A DNA stretch of 64,000 nt from Promicromonospora sp042731755 (GCF_042731755.1 NZ_JBHWLR010000019.1:33866-97865); one strand, 5' to 3'; counted from the first letter of the stretch, positions 9,415 to 18,284 are shown. The notes: generated by a model not told the origin, from the letters alone. Translations and numbers: made by a program.

Positions 9415-9945
9415 GTGAAGAATCCTCGGAGCCTCGGGCTTGTCGTGTGGGCCGTGATCGCCGCCCTCCTCCTGTCCGGGTGCACAAGCGCGGTGGACCT
9501 GCGCAGTGAGCTGCAACCTGTCCGGAGCGCACTTGTCGACGCGGGGTTCGACGACGCGGGCGTCCACATCGGCCGCATCGAGGGCACGAAGAAGTCGGAA
9601 GACCTGGCGACGATGGTCCTCATCGGCGGTGACATGGACGCAGAGGAAGCGACGGAGACTGCGGCACAGGTCGTCTGGGACGAGCTACCAATGCGGTTCG
9701 ACACGCTCGCCATGGAGTACGACGGACAGCGGTACGAGGTTGGTCACGCCGAACTCGAAGCGCGCTTCGGGCCGCGGGCGGACGGCTTGGACGACGTGGC
9801 CATCCGCGACGTCATCGGCACAGGACTGCAGGCAGCGGCGTGGGTGGCGGCGGGCATCGTGCTTGTCGCGATGCTCCTTGTCGGACTGATCGTCCGGCGA
9901 CGACGAACACGAGGTCGGCGTCCCACCCAGCGAGGATCCCGCTAG
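9415..9945 (+). CDS. lipoprotein with C-terminal membrane helix, hypothetical
   Basis: 176-aa predicted lipoprotein. From the GTG at 9415 it has a basic start (VKNPRSLG), a hydrophobic core and the lipobox LLLSGC, so Cys would be lipidated and the mature protein would face outward. Near the C-terminus AAAWVAAGIVLVAMLLVGLIV forms a second membrane segment followed by an Arg-rich tail (RRRRTRGRRPTQRGSR), which should remain cytosolic. The extracytoplasmic middle (~110 aa) is acidic and unrecognised. The frame is open upstream, but only the GTG start gives a signal peptide. Confidence 0.65.
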   Translation: MKNPRSLGLVVWAVIAALLLSGCTSAVDLRSELQPVRSALVDAGFDDAGVHIGRIEGTKKSEDLATMVLIGGDMDAEEATETAAQVVWDELPMRFDTLAMEYDGQRYEVGHAELEARFGPRADGLDDVAIRDVIGTGLQAAAWVAAGIVLVAMLLVGLIVRRRRTRGRRPTQRGSR

Positions 9946-10045
9946 ACATCAGGGGAACTGAGCGTCCCGGACGGCGCAGGCCGGAGATGTCGGTGGGTGC
10001 CGCAACGGTGCGTGTCGTCGCCGGAGATCAAGAAGGAGCTGCCCG

Positions 10046-10450
10046 ATGAGCTGGGACATCAGCCTGTTCAACGCACCACCCGGGATCACGCTCGAGGAGA
10101 TCCCGCGCGACTACGAGCCGGCACCGCTCGGGTCGGTCGCCGAAGTTCTCGGCCGGTTGCAGGTCGCGTTCGTTGATCTGGACCTGAGTGACCCGACGTG
10201 GGGCGACCTCGAACGGCAGGGCTGGTCGATCGAGTTCAACATCGGCAGTCGGGACCCGGTCGGGTCGATCATGCTGCACGTGCGTGGTGGCGGGGACGAC
10301 GTCGTCCAGGTGGTCCGCGAGACCGCGCACGTCCTCGGGTGCCGTGCGCTCGACTGCTCGTCCGGCGAGTTCATCGAGGACGGCGGCAAGGATGGGTGGG
10401 CGGACTTCCAGGTGTACCGCGACGGTCTGTTCGATCGCCCGCCGGCCTAG
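10046..10450 (+). CDS. hypothetical protein (134 aa)
   Basis: Small acidic cytosolic protein, MSWDISLFNAPPGITLEEIP at its start, preceded by a good GAAGGAG ribosome-binding site. It has no signal peptide or membrane helix. The mixed strand/helix pattern and the MSWD(I/V)SLF start resemble small conserved actinobacterial proteins of unknown role. Its stop (TAG 10448-10450) overlaps the stop of the convergent permease gene (10447-10449), so the two genes share their 3' ends. A role as an immunity protein is conceivable given the upstream secreted nuclease-like gene, but nothing in the sequence demonstrates it. Confidence 0.6.
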   Translation: MSWDISLFNAPPGITLEEIPRDYEPAPLGSVAEVLGRLQVAFVDLDLSDPTWGDLERQGWSIEFNIGSRDPVGSIMLHVRGGGDDVVQVVRETAHVLGCRALDCSSGEFIEDGGKDGWADFQVYRDGLFDRPPA

Positions 10451-12060
10451 AACGGCCAGATCAGCGGCACGTACAACACCGCCGCCGCGAGGAACACGAG
10501 GGCCAGCGGCAGGCCGAGGCGCCAGTAGTCCCCGAACCGGTAGCCCCCGGGCTGCAGCACCATGAGGTTGGCCGGCGTCGCGATCGGGGTGAGGAACGCG
10601 GCGGCCCCGACCACGGCGAGGGCCATCATGAACGGCTGCACGCTCACCTCGAGCGTCTGGGCGAACGACACCGCGACGGGCGCCATGACGAGCACGGTCG
10701 CGACGTTCGAGATGAACTGGCCGAGCACGAGCGTGAGCGCGCACAGCACGAGGAGCGCGAGGTACGGGGAGCCGCTGCCGGTGAGGCGCAGCACGACGTC
10801 GGCGATCGCCTCGGCCGCCCCGGAGGACACGAAGGCCGCGGACAACGGGATGAGCGCGGCGATGAGGATGACCGTGTCCCAGGAGATCGCGCGGAGCCCC
10901 TGGGGGACGGTGAGCACCCGCAGCAGCACGAGCGCACCGGCCGCCAGCAGCCCGACGATCACCGGAGGCACGGCGCCGGTCGCCAGGAGCCCGATCGTCG
11001 CGACCAGCACCCCGAGGCAGCGTTTCCAGCCGGGCCCGAGCGGCACGCTCCGCTGCAGGGCCTGCGACGCGTCGACGGCGATGACGTCGGGTGACCGGGT
11101 GTACCGGTGCAGCGCCTCCCACGGCCCGCGGACCAGCACGGCGTCACCGGCCTGCAACGACAGCGGTCCGGACGAGGCGGAGCCGTCGGGACCGCTCGAC
11201 GAGTCGCTGCCCCGGCGGAGCGCGACCACCACGAGGTCCTCGTTCCGCGTCGTCATGCCCGGGCTCACGCGCCGCCCGATCAGGGACGAGCGGGGCGCGA
11301 TGAGCACCTCGACGACCCCGGTCGCGCCCGTGAAGAGGCGTGCCGCGTCGAGCTCCGCGGCGTAGCTCTCCTGCCACGAACGCACCCGTTCCCGCGGGTC
11401 GGCAGCGACGTCGACCAGGTGCTCCGGCGCCCGCTCCGGCAGGAGGCGCTCGCCGACGGTCACCACGAGGAGCATCGTGACCAGGACGAGCGGGAGGCCC
11501 ACCAGCGCGAACTCGAAGTACCCGAACTCCCGGCCGCCCGCCTCCGCGGCGACCTCGGAGACGATCACGTTCACCGGGGTCCCGGTCAGGGTCAGCATCG
11601 ACCCAGCGCTGGCGGCGAACGCCACGGGGATGAGCATCCTCGACGGCACGATGCCGGCCCGCGCCGCGGCGACGACCGCGACGGGCAGGAGGGCCGCGAC
11701 GGCCCCGTTGATGCTGATCACCGCCGCGAGGACCGCCGTGCCGCCGACCATCGTCGCGAGCAGAGCGGCACGCCCGAGCGAGGCGCACCGCTCCAGCTGC
11801 GTCCCGATCCACGCCGTGATCCCCGTGGTCTGCAGGGCCTCACCGAGCACGAACAGCGTGGCGATGAACAGGACGATCGGGTCGCTGAAGCCGGACAGGA
11901 CCTCGCCCAGGGGCAGCACCCCCGTCGCCCACAGCGCCACCGGGACGAACAGCGCCACGACCACGAGCGGCACCCGGTTGGTCGCGAAGCCGAGCACCGC
12001 CAGCGCCAGGATCACGAAGGTCGCGACCAGGGGGTCGATCATGAGCTCCACGGGCCCCAT
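10447..12060 (-). CDS. SLC13-family permease with RCK_C-like domain
   Basis: 537-aa inner-membrane permease of the SLC13/DASS (divalent anion:Na+ symporter) or related YfbS-like type. About eleven hydrophobic segments flank a central cytosolic insert (TGVVEVLIAPRSSLIGRRVSP ... LQAGDAVLVRGPWEAL) that reads as one TrkA C-terminal (RCK_C) domain. The helical hairpin signatures IVLFIATLFVLGEALQTTGI and TGTPVNVIVSEVAAEAGG fit the family. The start is the ATG at 12060; an ATG six codons downstream is also possible. It is divergent from rclA with only 67 bp between them, so they may share a control region. The transported anion is unknown. Confidence 0.85.
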   Translation of the reverse strand: MGPVELMIDPLVATFVILALAVLGFATNRVPLVVVALFVPVALWATGVLPLGEVLSGFSDPIVLFIATLFVLGEALQTTGITAWIGTQLERCASLGRAALLATMVGGTAVLAAVISINGAVAALLPVAVVAAARAGIVPSRMLIPVAFAASAGSMLTLTGTPVNVIVSEVAAEAGGREFGYFEFALVGLPLVLVTMLLVVTVGERLLPERAPEHLVDVAADPRERVRSWQESYAAELDAARLFTGATGVVEVLIAPRSSLIGRRVSPGMTTRNEDLVVVALRRGSDSSSGPDGSASSGPLSLQAGDAVLVRGPWEALHRYTRSPDVIAVDASQALQRSVPLGPGWKRCLGVLVATIGLLATGAVPPVIVGLLAAGALVLLRVLTVPQGLRAISWDTVILIAALIPLSAAFVSSGAAEAIADVVLRLTGSGSPYLALLVLCALTLVLGQFISNVATVLVMAPVAVSFAQTLEVSVQPFMMALAVVGAAAFLTPIATPANLMVLQPGGYRFGDYWRLGLPLALVFLAAAVLYVPLIWPF

Positions 12061-12127
12061 CGTCGCATCCGGCCGGTTCACCCACCGCGCGCTGGTGGCG
12101 CCCCGGGCCACCCGGCAAGATCGACGC

Positions 12128-13546
12128 ATGAGAGACCTCGACGTCGACCTCGCGGTCGTCGGCTTCGGCAAGGGCGGCAAGACCCTCGCGGCCACGATGG
12201 CCCGCCGCGGCAGCCGCGTCGCGATGATCGAGCAGTCCGACCGCATGTACGGCGGGACGTGCATCAACATCGGGTGCGTCCCCACCAAGGCCCTCGTGCA
12301 CGACGCCGAGACCGGCTCGGACGGCGTCCCCGGGCCCGACCGCTACCGCCGCGCCGCGGAACGCACCGACGCCCTGACCACGCTGCTGCGCGGCAAGAAC
12401 TTCGCGATGCTCGACACCCTCGACACCGTCACGGTCGTCACCGGCACCGCGGCGTTCGCGGACCCGCACACCCTGACGGTGCGCGCCGGCGACGACACCC
12501 TGCGGGTCACCGCGCGGACGATCGTCATCAACACCGGCGCCGATCCCGAGCTCCCGCCGGTCCCGGGCCTGCGCGAGAGCGAGCGCGTGGTCACCAGCAC
12601 CGAGCTGCTCGCCCGCACAGAACGGCCCGACGAGCTCGTCGTCCTCGGCGGCGGTTACGTCGCCGTCGAGTTCGCCTCCATGCACGCCGCCTTCTGCGCG
12701 CGCGTGACGCTCCTCGCCCGGGGCCCGCGTCTCCTCCGGAGCGAGGACGACGACGTCGTCGCTACCGCGACCGAGATCCTCACCGCGGCGGGGGTCACGA
12801 TCTTGACCGGCGCCACGGTCACGGGCGTCGAGGACACGGGTGACGCCGCGGTCGTGTCCTTCACCGACCAGGCAGGCGTACCCCGAACGGTCCGGGGCGA
12901 CACGGTCCTCGCCGCCCTGGGGCGCCGTCCGCACACCGCCGGTCTCGGTCTCGACGCCGCCGGGATCCGGACCGATGCCCGCGGCGCCGTCGTCGTCGAC
13001 GAGCACCTGCGCACCACGCAGCCGCACGTCTACGCGGTCGGCGACGTCAACGGCGGGCCGCAGTACACCTACGTCTCGCTCGACGACTACCGGATCGTGC
13101 TCGACGACCTCACCGGGGAGGGCCGCCGCACCACCGCGGACCGCAGGGCCGTCGCCTCCGCGCTCTTCATGACGCCGCCCCTGGCGCGGGTAGGCCTCAC
13201 CGAGGCCGAGGCCCGCGCGTCGGGTCGTCCGCTCCTCGTCGCCCGGCGGCAGGTCGCCGACATGGCGACCGTGCCCAGGGCGCGGATCGTCCGCGATCCG
13301 CGGGGCCTCATGAAGGCGGTCGTGGACGCCGAGACCGATCAGGTCCTCGGCGTCACGATGCTCAGCCACGACGCCCACGAGACGATCAACACCGTCGCGC
13401 TCGCCATGCGCCACGGCGTCACGGCCGGCGAGCTGCGCGACGAGATCTACACCCACCCGTCCATGACCGAGGCCCTCAACGACCTGTTCGCCAACCTCCG
13501 GCCGGTCGAGAACCCGGTCGAGAACCCGGTCGAGGACCCGGCGTGA
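12128..13546 (+). CDS. rclA: RclA-like pyridine nucleotide-disulfide oxidoreductase
   Basis: 472-aa flavoprotein closely resembling E. coli RclA, an NAD(P)H-dependent Cu(II) reductase that protects against hypochlorous acid. Shared landmarks are FGKGGKTLAATMARRGSRVA, IEQSDRMYGGTCINIGCVPTKALVHDA (redox Cys pair), LGGGYVAVEFASMHAAF, QYTYVSLDDYRIVLDDL and the C-terminal THPSMTEALNDLF. The long conserved FTYISLDDYRI block is characteristic of RclA rather than mercuric or lipoamide reductases. The ATG at 12128 has a weak ribosome-binding site. The C-terminal tail is a 12-nt tandem repeat (three copies, 13504-13539) coding VENPVENPVEDPA, absent from E. coli RclA. Confidence 0.88.
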   Translation: MRDLDVDLAVVGFGKGGKTLAATMARRGSRVAMIEQSDRMYGGTCINIGCVPTKALVHDAETGSDGVPGPDRYRRAAERTDALTTLLRGKNFAMLDTLDTVTVVTGTAAFADPHTLTVRAGDDTLRVTARTIVINTGADPELPPVPGLRESERVVTSTELLARTERPDELVVLGGGYVAVEFASMHAAFCARVTLLARGPRLLRSEDDDVVATATEILTAAGVTILTGATVTGVEDTGDAAVVSFTDQAGVPRTVRGDTVLAALGRRPHTAGLGLDAAGIRTDARGAVVVDEHLRTTQPHVYAVGDVNGGPQYTYVSLDDYRIVLDDLTGEGRRTTADRRAVASALFMTPPLARVGLTEAEARASGRPLLVARRQVADMATVPRARIVRDPRGLMKAVVDAETDQVLGVTMLSHDAHETINTVALAMRHGVTAGELRDEIYTHPSMTEALNDLFANLRPVENPVENPVEDPA

Positions 13547-13584
13547 TCACCGCGGGACGTACCCCAGCGACGACGCGGCGCCGT
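13547..13584. repeat. 38-bp direct repeat, left copy (remnant of the gene 3' end at 14148)
   Basis: Positions 13547-13584 match 14148-14185 at 36 of 38 bases. The right copy is the 3' end of the secreted protein gene (stop TCA at 14148-14150 on the top strand). The left copy begins immediately after the rclA stop. The 601-bp unit between the two copies contains the small lipoprotein gene. Confidence 0.8.
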
Positions 13585-13598
13585 GGACCGGCCGAGGG

Positions 13599-14006
13599 CT
13601 AGCTCGACCGCTCGAAGTAGTGCAGCGGACCTCTGTCGACGCCCTTCGGGTAGACGAACAGCCGGTCGGAGGAGTCGATCCAGAGCTGGATGTTCGCGTA
13701 CGGGAAGGCGTCGCCGCCCTCGTCGATAAGGAGCATGATCGCGTCCGTCTCAGGCCCCGTCAGGTCCCAGGTGCCGGTGAGACGGGGCTCGTCCGTGTTG
13801 TCCGGGCCATCGTCGTTGTCGAGCACGTCCACGGGAATGCCCGACAGCTCGAAGCCGCCGTCGTCGTGCAGGGCCAGCACGCCGCCGTCGGAGTCGGTGA
13901 ACGTGGCGGCGAAGTCCTGCGCCTGGTGGTCCGGACCGGTGCACGCGGCGAACACCGACACGACCGCGAGGCCAAGCGCGACGGGGAGCGATCGGCGCGG
14001 CGGCAT
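13599..14006 (-). CDS. small lipoprotein, hypothetical
   Basis: 135-aa predicted lipoprotein: MPPRRSLPVALGLAVVSVFA followed by AC, an acceptable lipobox (VFAAC). The mature part is acidic and ends ANIQLWIDSSDRLFVYPKGV and then DRGPLHYFERSS, suggesting a small beta-rich domain that may sense or bind something at the cell surface. A GTG three codons upstream (14015) is an alternative start. The gene is enclosed by the 38-bp direct repeat at 13547 and 14148. Family not recognised. Confidence 0.6.
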   Translation of the reverse strand: MPPRRSLPVALGLAVVSVFAACTGPDHQAQDFAATFTDSDGGVLALHDDGGFELSGIPVDVLDNDDGPDNTDEPRLTGTWDLTGPETDAIMLLIDEGGDAFPYANIQLWIDSSDRLFVYPKGVDRGPLHYFERSS

Positions 14007-14147
14007 GAGCGTCACCGTACCGCCTGCTCAGGGGCTCGGGAGCTCAGAGGTACGCGGTGGCGCCGATACGGCACCACCGCGATGTCCAGGTCGTCGGGTC
14101 GTGTCAACCTTCTCCTCCGTTCACCCGTGACTTTCACCGCGGGACGT

Positions 14148-14846
14148 TCACCGCGTGACGTACCCCAGCGACGACGCGGCGCTGTCACCCCGGGTCCCGG
14201 CCGGGACCAGCGTGAGCACCAGCGCGTCCGCGGCGTCCATGGATGCGGCTCCGCCGTCCGGGCCGCGTGGCGCCTGCGCCTCGGCGAGGAGGTTGCCCGG
14301 CCCCTGGGCGACCACGTACGCCCGCTCGACGGTGCAGGGCGTGCCCAGCACCACCTTGGCGTCGCCCTCGCCCGTCAGCGTGGTCCGGTTCGCGGTATCC
14401 ACCTGCCACGGCAGCGCCGTGCAGGACGACGCCCCGCTCGCCGGGTCGACGTCGAGCACGGCGAGCGCGCCCGACGGTCGTTCGAGGTACCTCGGCGCCG
14501 CGAGGCCGGGAGCCTCGGCCAGCGCGGGCAACAGGCCGTTCGCGCTCGATGGGTCGGCCGTGGGGCCGACCACCGCGTCGACGACGACGCGCACGCGGGT
14601 GTCGCCGGCCACGAGCACGAGCCGGTCGGTCGTGTCGGTGACGATCGACCACCCGCCGTCGGCCAGCTCGCCGCTGTCCAGCGCGGCACGGCCGCCCAGC
14701 ACGAGCCGCGGCGCCTTCGTCTCGTCGTCCTCCAGGGTCTGCGCGGTGGCCGGTGCGGCCAGCGCGAGCGTCGCGGCGCCCAGCGTGGCGAGCATGCCCG
14801 CCAGGAGACCGGTGTGCTGCGTGCCCCGAGGGTTCTGTCCAGACAT
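14148..14846 (-). CDS. secreted protein, hypothetical
   Basis: 232-aa exported protein. The ATG at 14846 follows a GAAGGAG site at 7-nt spacing and starts a signal peptide (GLLAGMLATLGAATLALAAP, cleavage near ATA-QT). The mature part has two Cys (SSCTALPW, GTPCTVERA) that could form a disulfide and the repeated phrasing of a beta-sandwich (LVLVAGDTRVRVVVDAVV); no known domain is recognised. Its start faces the large LuxR regulator across a 169-bp region holding two palindromes, so it is a likely target of that regulator. Its stop codon lies in a 14-nt tandem duplication (14133-14160). Confidence 0.7.
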   Translation of the reverse strand: MSGQNPRGTQHTGLLAGMLATLGAATLALAAPATAQTLEDDETKAPRLVLGGRAALDSGELADGGWSIVTDTTDRLVLVAGDTRVRVVVDAVVGPTADPSSANGLLPALAEAPGLAAPRYLERPSGALAVLDVDPASGASSCTALPWQVDTANRTTLTGEGDAKVVLGTPCTVERAYVVAQGPGNLLAEAQAPRGPDGGAASMDAADALVLTLVPAGTRGDSAASSLGYVTR

Positions 14847-14925
14847 GGGTCCACTCCTTCGTGATCGGACCCCTCCACCAGGAGCCCTGGTACGAGCGAC
14901 GCTAGGAGCGGGAGCGCGCCGGATC

Positions 14926-14980
14926 ATGACCGGAACCGACCATCTTCGGGCGGGCGGCGCACATGGTCAGTTCTGACCAT
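14926..14980. promoter_or_regulatory. pair of related 18-bp inverted repeats (candidate operators)
   Basis: ATGGTCAGTTCTGACCAT at 14963-14980 is an 8-bp inverted repeat around TT. The bottom strand of 14926-14943 reads ATGGTCGGTTCCGGTCAT, identical at 14 of 18 positions. Their centres are 37 bp apart. They lie between the divergent secreted protein gene and the LuxR-type regulator gene, 35 bp before the latter's start, which suggests a regulator site controlling both genes. Confidence 0.55.
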
Positions 14981-15015
14981 CGACCGGCACGGGCGCCGGG
15001 CGTAACGTTGCTGAC

Positions 15016-17940
15016 GTGTCCGGTTGGTCGGCGCAGGAGCTGCGGCGCCGGGGCGAGGCGGCACGGGGCTGGTTCGTCGGGCGCCAGGTCGAGCGCGCCC
15101 AGCTCCAGGAGGCCTGGGCGGCGGCCCGCGACGGGTCGCGCCAGGTCAGGTTCGTGGGCGGCGAGCCGGGGGCCGGCAAGTCGCGCCTCCTGGCGCAGCT
15201 CGCGGCGGACCTGCCGGACGACGGCGTGACCGTGCTCACCGGTGCGTGCCCGAGCACGCTCGCGTCACCGTACGAGCCGTTCGTGGCCCCGGTCGCCACG
15301 ATGCGCGGGGCGATCGCCGACGGCCTGCTCCCGCTGGCCCGTCCCTCACCCGACCCCGACGAACAGGCCGTGGCGGACACGGTCGCGTTCCTGGACACGG
15401 TGGCGGGCGAGCGTCCGGCCGGGCAGGCGTCCCGTCGCGACCTGCTCGACGCCGTCGTCACCTCGGTGCGGTCGGCGGCCGCCGTCGAGCCGCTCGTGCT
15501 GCTGCTCGACGACGTGCACTGGGCGGGCGAGACCGCCTGGGAGCTGCTCTCGTACCTCGTGGAGCAGACGGCGGACCTCCGGCTGCTCCTCGTGGCGGCC
15601 CAGCGCGTGACCGCGACCGACCGGACCGACCACCTCGTCAACCACGTGGCCCGCCTCTACCGGCTGGACGGTGTGCGGCGCGTCGACCTGCCGCCGCTGG
15701 CAGCGGGCGACGTCGAGGAGTACCTGGTGCGGGAGGCGAAGGTGCCGGCCGCGCTGGCCGCGACCGCCGCGGTGGACCTGTGCGAGCGCACCGGCGGCAA
15801 CGCGTACTTCGTCCGCGAGCTCGTGCAGACCCTGGGGGAGCGCGGCCCGACCGGGTTCGTGCAGCCTGGCCGGCGGACGCCGCCGTCGGTGCAGGACGCC
15901 GTCGAGGCGCGGCTGGGCGCCCTGGACCCCAGGGCGCGCGGAACGGTCGAGCACGCGGCCGTGATCGGCGACGTCGTCGACGTGGACCTGCTGGTCGCCG
16001 CCGGTGAGGCCCCGCCCGAGGCGGTGCTCGGCCACCTCGACGCCGCGGTCGACGCGTACCTCCTCGAACCGGTCGACGACGCGCCGTCCGCCGTCCGCTT
16101 CCGGCACGCCATCACCCGCGACGTCGTGCTCGGCACGATGCCGTCCGCCCGTCGCACGACGCTCCACCTGCGGGTCGCCCAGGCGCTGGAGGCACGCGGT
16201 GGCCGTGGCGCCGCCCACGTCGCCCAGGTGGCCCACCACTTCGAGGCGGCCTTCGTGCTGGGGTACCGTGCGGAGGCCGTGCGGTACCTGCGCCTCGCGG
16301 CGGTGCTGGCGGCGGAGGGCCTGGCGCACGACGAGGCCGCCGACCTCTACGAGCGCGCCGCGGCGATCGACGACGACCGGGCGCGCGCCGACGACGCCAC
16401 TCTGCTCGCCGCCCGGGAACGCATGCTGACCGGCGCGTTCGTGCGGTCGCGGGCGCTCGCGGAACCGATCGCGGATGACGCGCGGTCGGCGCACAGACTC
16501 CGGGCCGCCGTGCAGTACGAGGACTCCAACTGGCGGACCAGCGTCGACGCGGGCAGGTCGGTCGAGCTGCTGCGGGACGCGCTCGCGTCGTCCGGCGATC
16601 AGGACGGCGAGCTCGAGGTTCGAGCGCTGGCGGGTCTTGGCCGTGCGCTCGTCTTTGACGGTGCCGGTGAGCAGGGTGGTGTCCTGGTCGAACGCTCGAT
16701 CGTCCGCGCCCGCGAACTGGGGGACGATGATCTGCTCGCGGACGTCATGATTGCGTCGCTCGTTCTCGGTAGTGCGGTGACCGACGCCGAGGTCAAGCTC
16801 GCCAGGGCGGCCGACCTCGCCGAGCACTGTCTGCGAAACCATGACCTCTGGCGGCTCGGCCCGTCGGCCGCGTATCGCATCCTCCTGGGCTACCAGAACG
16901 GCGATCTGGCCGTCCTCCGAACCGCCCGGACCGACCTGCGCCTGGTCAATGAAGGCACCCGAGAGTTCCAGTTCTACTACTTCGCGGGATGTGTCGATTT
17001 CTCGCGGCACGTTGCTGCCGGAGACCTGGCGCGGGCCGCCCAGATGTCGGAGGAGGTCCTCGAGATCGGCGCTGCCCTGGAGCTCGAGTCGCACATCGGC
17101 CCGGATGGCCAGTACGGGGTGCAGCAGTTTGTGCTGCGCCGGGAGCGGGGTGACCTGGAGGAGGTCCGTGACCTGGTCAGCGGCCAGGAGGACTTCGACG
17201 AGCGCTGGGTGCCCGGCCTGCTCGCCCTCTACACGGAGCTCGGCATGGACGAGGCGGCGCGTCGTGCGCTGTGGTGGCTGATCGAGTCCGGGCCGACGCA
17301 CTCGTCGCCCGGCACGCGGGCGGGTGTCCTCACCTTCCTGTCCGACGCGGCGGTCGCGCTCGGCGACGTGGAAGCTGGCCGACTCGTGCGCGCCGAGCTC
17401 GCTCCCTACGCCGGCCTCAACATCATGTTCGGCTCGCTCGTCAGCGCGATGGGCAGCGCCGACCGTTACCTGGGCTCCCTCGACGCCCTGCTGGGCACGG
17501 GGGACTGGGAGGCGGAGTTCGAGCGGGCCGAGGCGATGGACCGGGCGATGGGGGCGCATCTGCACGTCGCCCACACCCTGACCGCGCACGTGACGGCGCA
17601 CGTCACCACAGGCGCCGACGGCTGCGACGTCAGGGCGCTCGCGGCCGAGGCCCGGCGCATCGCCACGTCGGCCGGGTCGCGGCGCGTGCTCCGCATGCTC
17701 GACACCGCGCTCGGCGAGCCCGACGGCGTCCGCGCGCGGCGCCCCGACGGGCTGACCGGGCGCGAGGTCGAGGTGCTGCGGCTCGTGGCGCAGGGGCTCA
17801 GCAACCGCGACATCGCGCGCTCGCTGGTCATCAGCGAGAACACGGCCGCCAACCACGTGCGCAGCATTCTGCTCAAGACCGGCTGCGAGAACCGCACCCG
17901 CGCCGCACGGTACGCGGCGACCCAGGGCCTGCTCGACTGA
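15016..17940 (+). CDS. large ATP-binding LuxR-family transcriptional regulator (LAL type)
   Basis: 974-aa regulator. The N-terminal AAA/NACHT-like ATPase has Walker A GGEPGAGKSRLL (residues 49-60) and Walker B LVLLLDDVHWA (about 160). A long helical-repeat sensor region follows (TPR-like, 350-880), and the C-terminal LuxR HTH is LTGREVEVLRLVAQGLSNRD, ending with TGCENRTRAARYAATQGL. Such LAL proteins (MalT-like) respond to a ligand bound by the helical region and activate transcription. The start is a GTG at 15016. Base composition is less G+C-biased between about 16600 and 17100 (codons such as TTT, ATT, AAT), unlike its flanks. Likely targets are itself and the divergent secreted protein gene. 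Confidence 0.85.
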   Translation: MSGWSAQELRRRGEAARGWFVGRQVERAQLQEAWAAARDGSRQVRFVGGEPGAGKSRLLAQLAADLPDDGVTVLTGACPSTLASPYEPFVAPVATMRGAIADGLLPLARPSPDPDEQAVADTVAFLDTVAGERPAGQASRRDLLDAVVTSVRSAAAVEPLVLLLDDVHWAGETAWELLSYLVEQTADLRLLLVAAQRVTATDRTDHLVNHVARLYRLDGVRRVDLPPLAAGDVEEYLVREAKVPAALAATAAVDLCERTGGNAYFVRELVQTLGERGPTGFVQPGRRTPPSVQDAVEARLGALDPRARGTVEHAAVIGDVVDVDLLVAAGEAPPEAVLGHLDAAVDAYLLEPVDDAPSAVRFRHAITRDVVLGTMPSARRTTLHLRVAQALEARGGRGAAHVAQVAHHFEAAFVLGYRAEAVRYLRLAAVLAAEGLAHDEAADLYERAAAIDDDRARADDATLLAARERMLTGAFVRSRALAEPIADDARSAHRLRAAVQYEDSNWRTSVDAGRSVELLRDALASSGDQDGELEVRALAGLGRALVFDGAGEQGGVLVERSIVRARELGDDDLLADVMIASLVLGSAVTDAEVKLARAADLAEHCLRNHDLWRLGPSAAYRILLGYQNGDLAVLRTARTDLRLVNEGTREFQFYYFAGCVDFSRHVAAGDLARAAQMSEEVLEIGAALELESHIGPDGQYGVQQFVLRRERGDLEEVRDLVSGQEDFDERWVPGLLALYTELGMDEAARRALWWLIESGPTHSSPGTRAGVLTFLSDAAVALGDVEAGRLVRAELAPYAGLNIMFGSLVSAMGSADRYLGSLDALLGTGDWEAEFERAEAMDRAMGAHLHVAHTLTAHVTAHVTTGADGCDVRALAAEARRIATSAGSRRVLRMLDTALGEPDGVRARRPDGLTGREVEVLRLVAQGLSNRDIARSLVISENTAANHVRSILLKTGCENRTRAARYAATQGLLD

Positions 17941-17988
17941 CGGCCGGCTGCGTCTGACGGTCAGGCCCGTCTGCCAGCCAGCCAGAAC

Positions 17989-18261
17989 TCAGACGACCGG
18001 TTCGAGAGCGCCGGACGGCAGCACCCGGCCCGCGACCTCGACCACGCGGTCCGCGGGGATCCCAGCCGCCGCGGCGGCTGTGAGGATCAGCTCGGCGGTA
18101 GGCGCCTCGTAGAGGCAGTACGACTTGCGGTGGTCGAGCGACAGGAACGAGTACAGCCAGCGCACCCCCTCGTTGGCATTGATCTCGTTGAGCTTCTCGA
18201 AGGCGCCCAGGTAGGGCTCGACGCGTTCGGCGTACGTTCGCTCGATGACATAGAGCGGCAC
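17989..18261 (-). CDS. DUF4242 / SCO4226-like small nickel-binding-type protein
   Basis: 90-aa ferredoxin-like-fold protein. MPLYVIERTYAERVEPYLGA, the ANEGVRWLYSFLS segment and KSYCLYEAPTAELI match the DUF4242 family, whose Streptomyces member SCO4226 binds nickel. The GTG at 18261 has a near-consensus AAGGAGG site. It lies 23 nt downstream of the cell-wall-associated gene on the same strand and is probably co-transcribed. Metal binding by this copy is inferred from the family. Confidence 0.75.
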   Translation of the reverse strand: MPLYVIERTYAERVEPYLGAFEKLNEINANEGVRWLYSFLSLDHRKSYCLYEAPTAELILTAAAAAGIPADRVVEVAGRVLPSGALEPVV

Positions 18262-18284
18262 GATGGACCTCCTTCAGTCCGGTC

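Noticed and set aside
15346..17856. 836-aa open frame opposite the LuxR regulator
   Set aside because: Shadow of the real gene; no recognisable domain, and the sense frame has Walker and LuxR HTH motifs.
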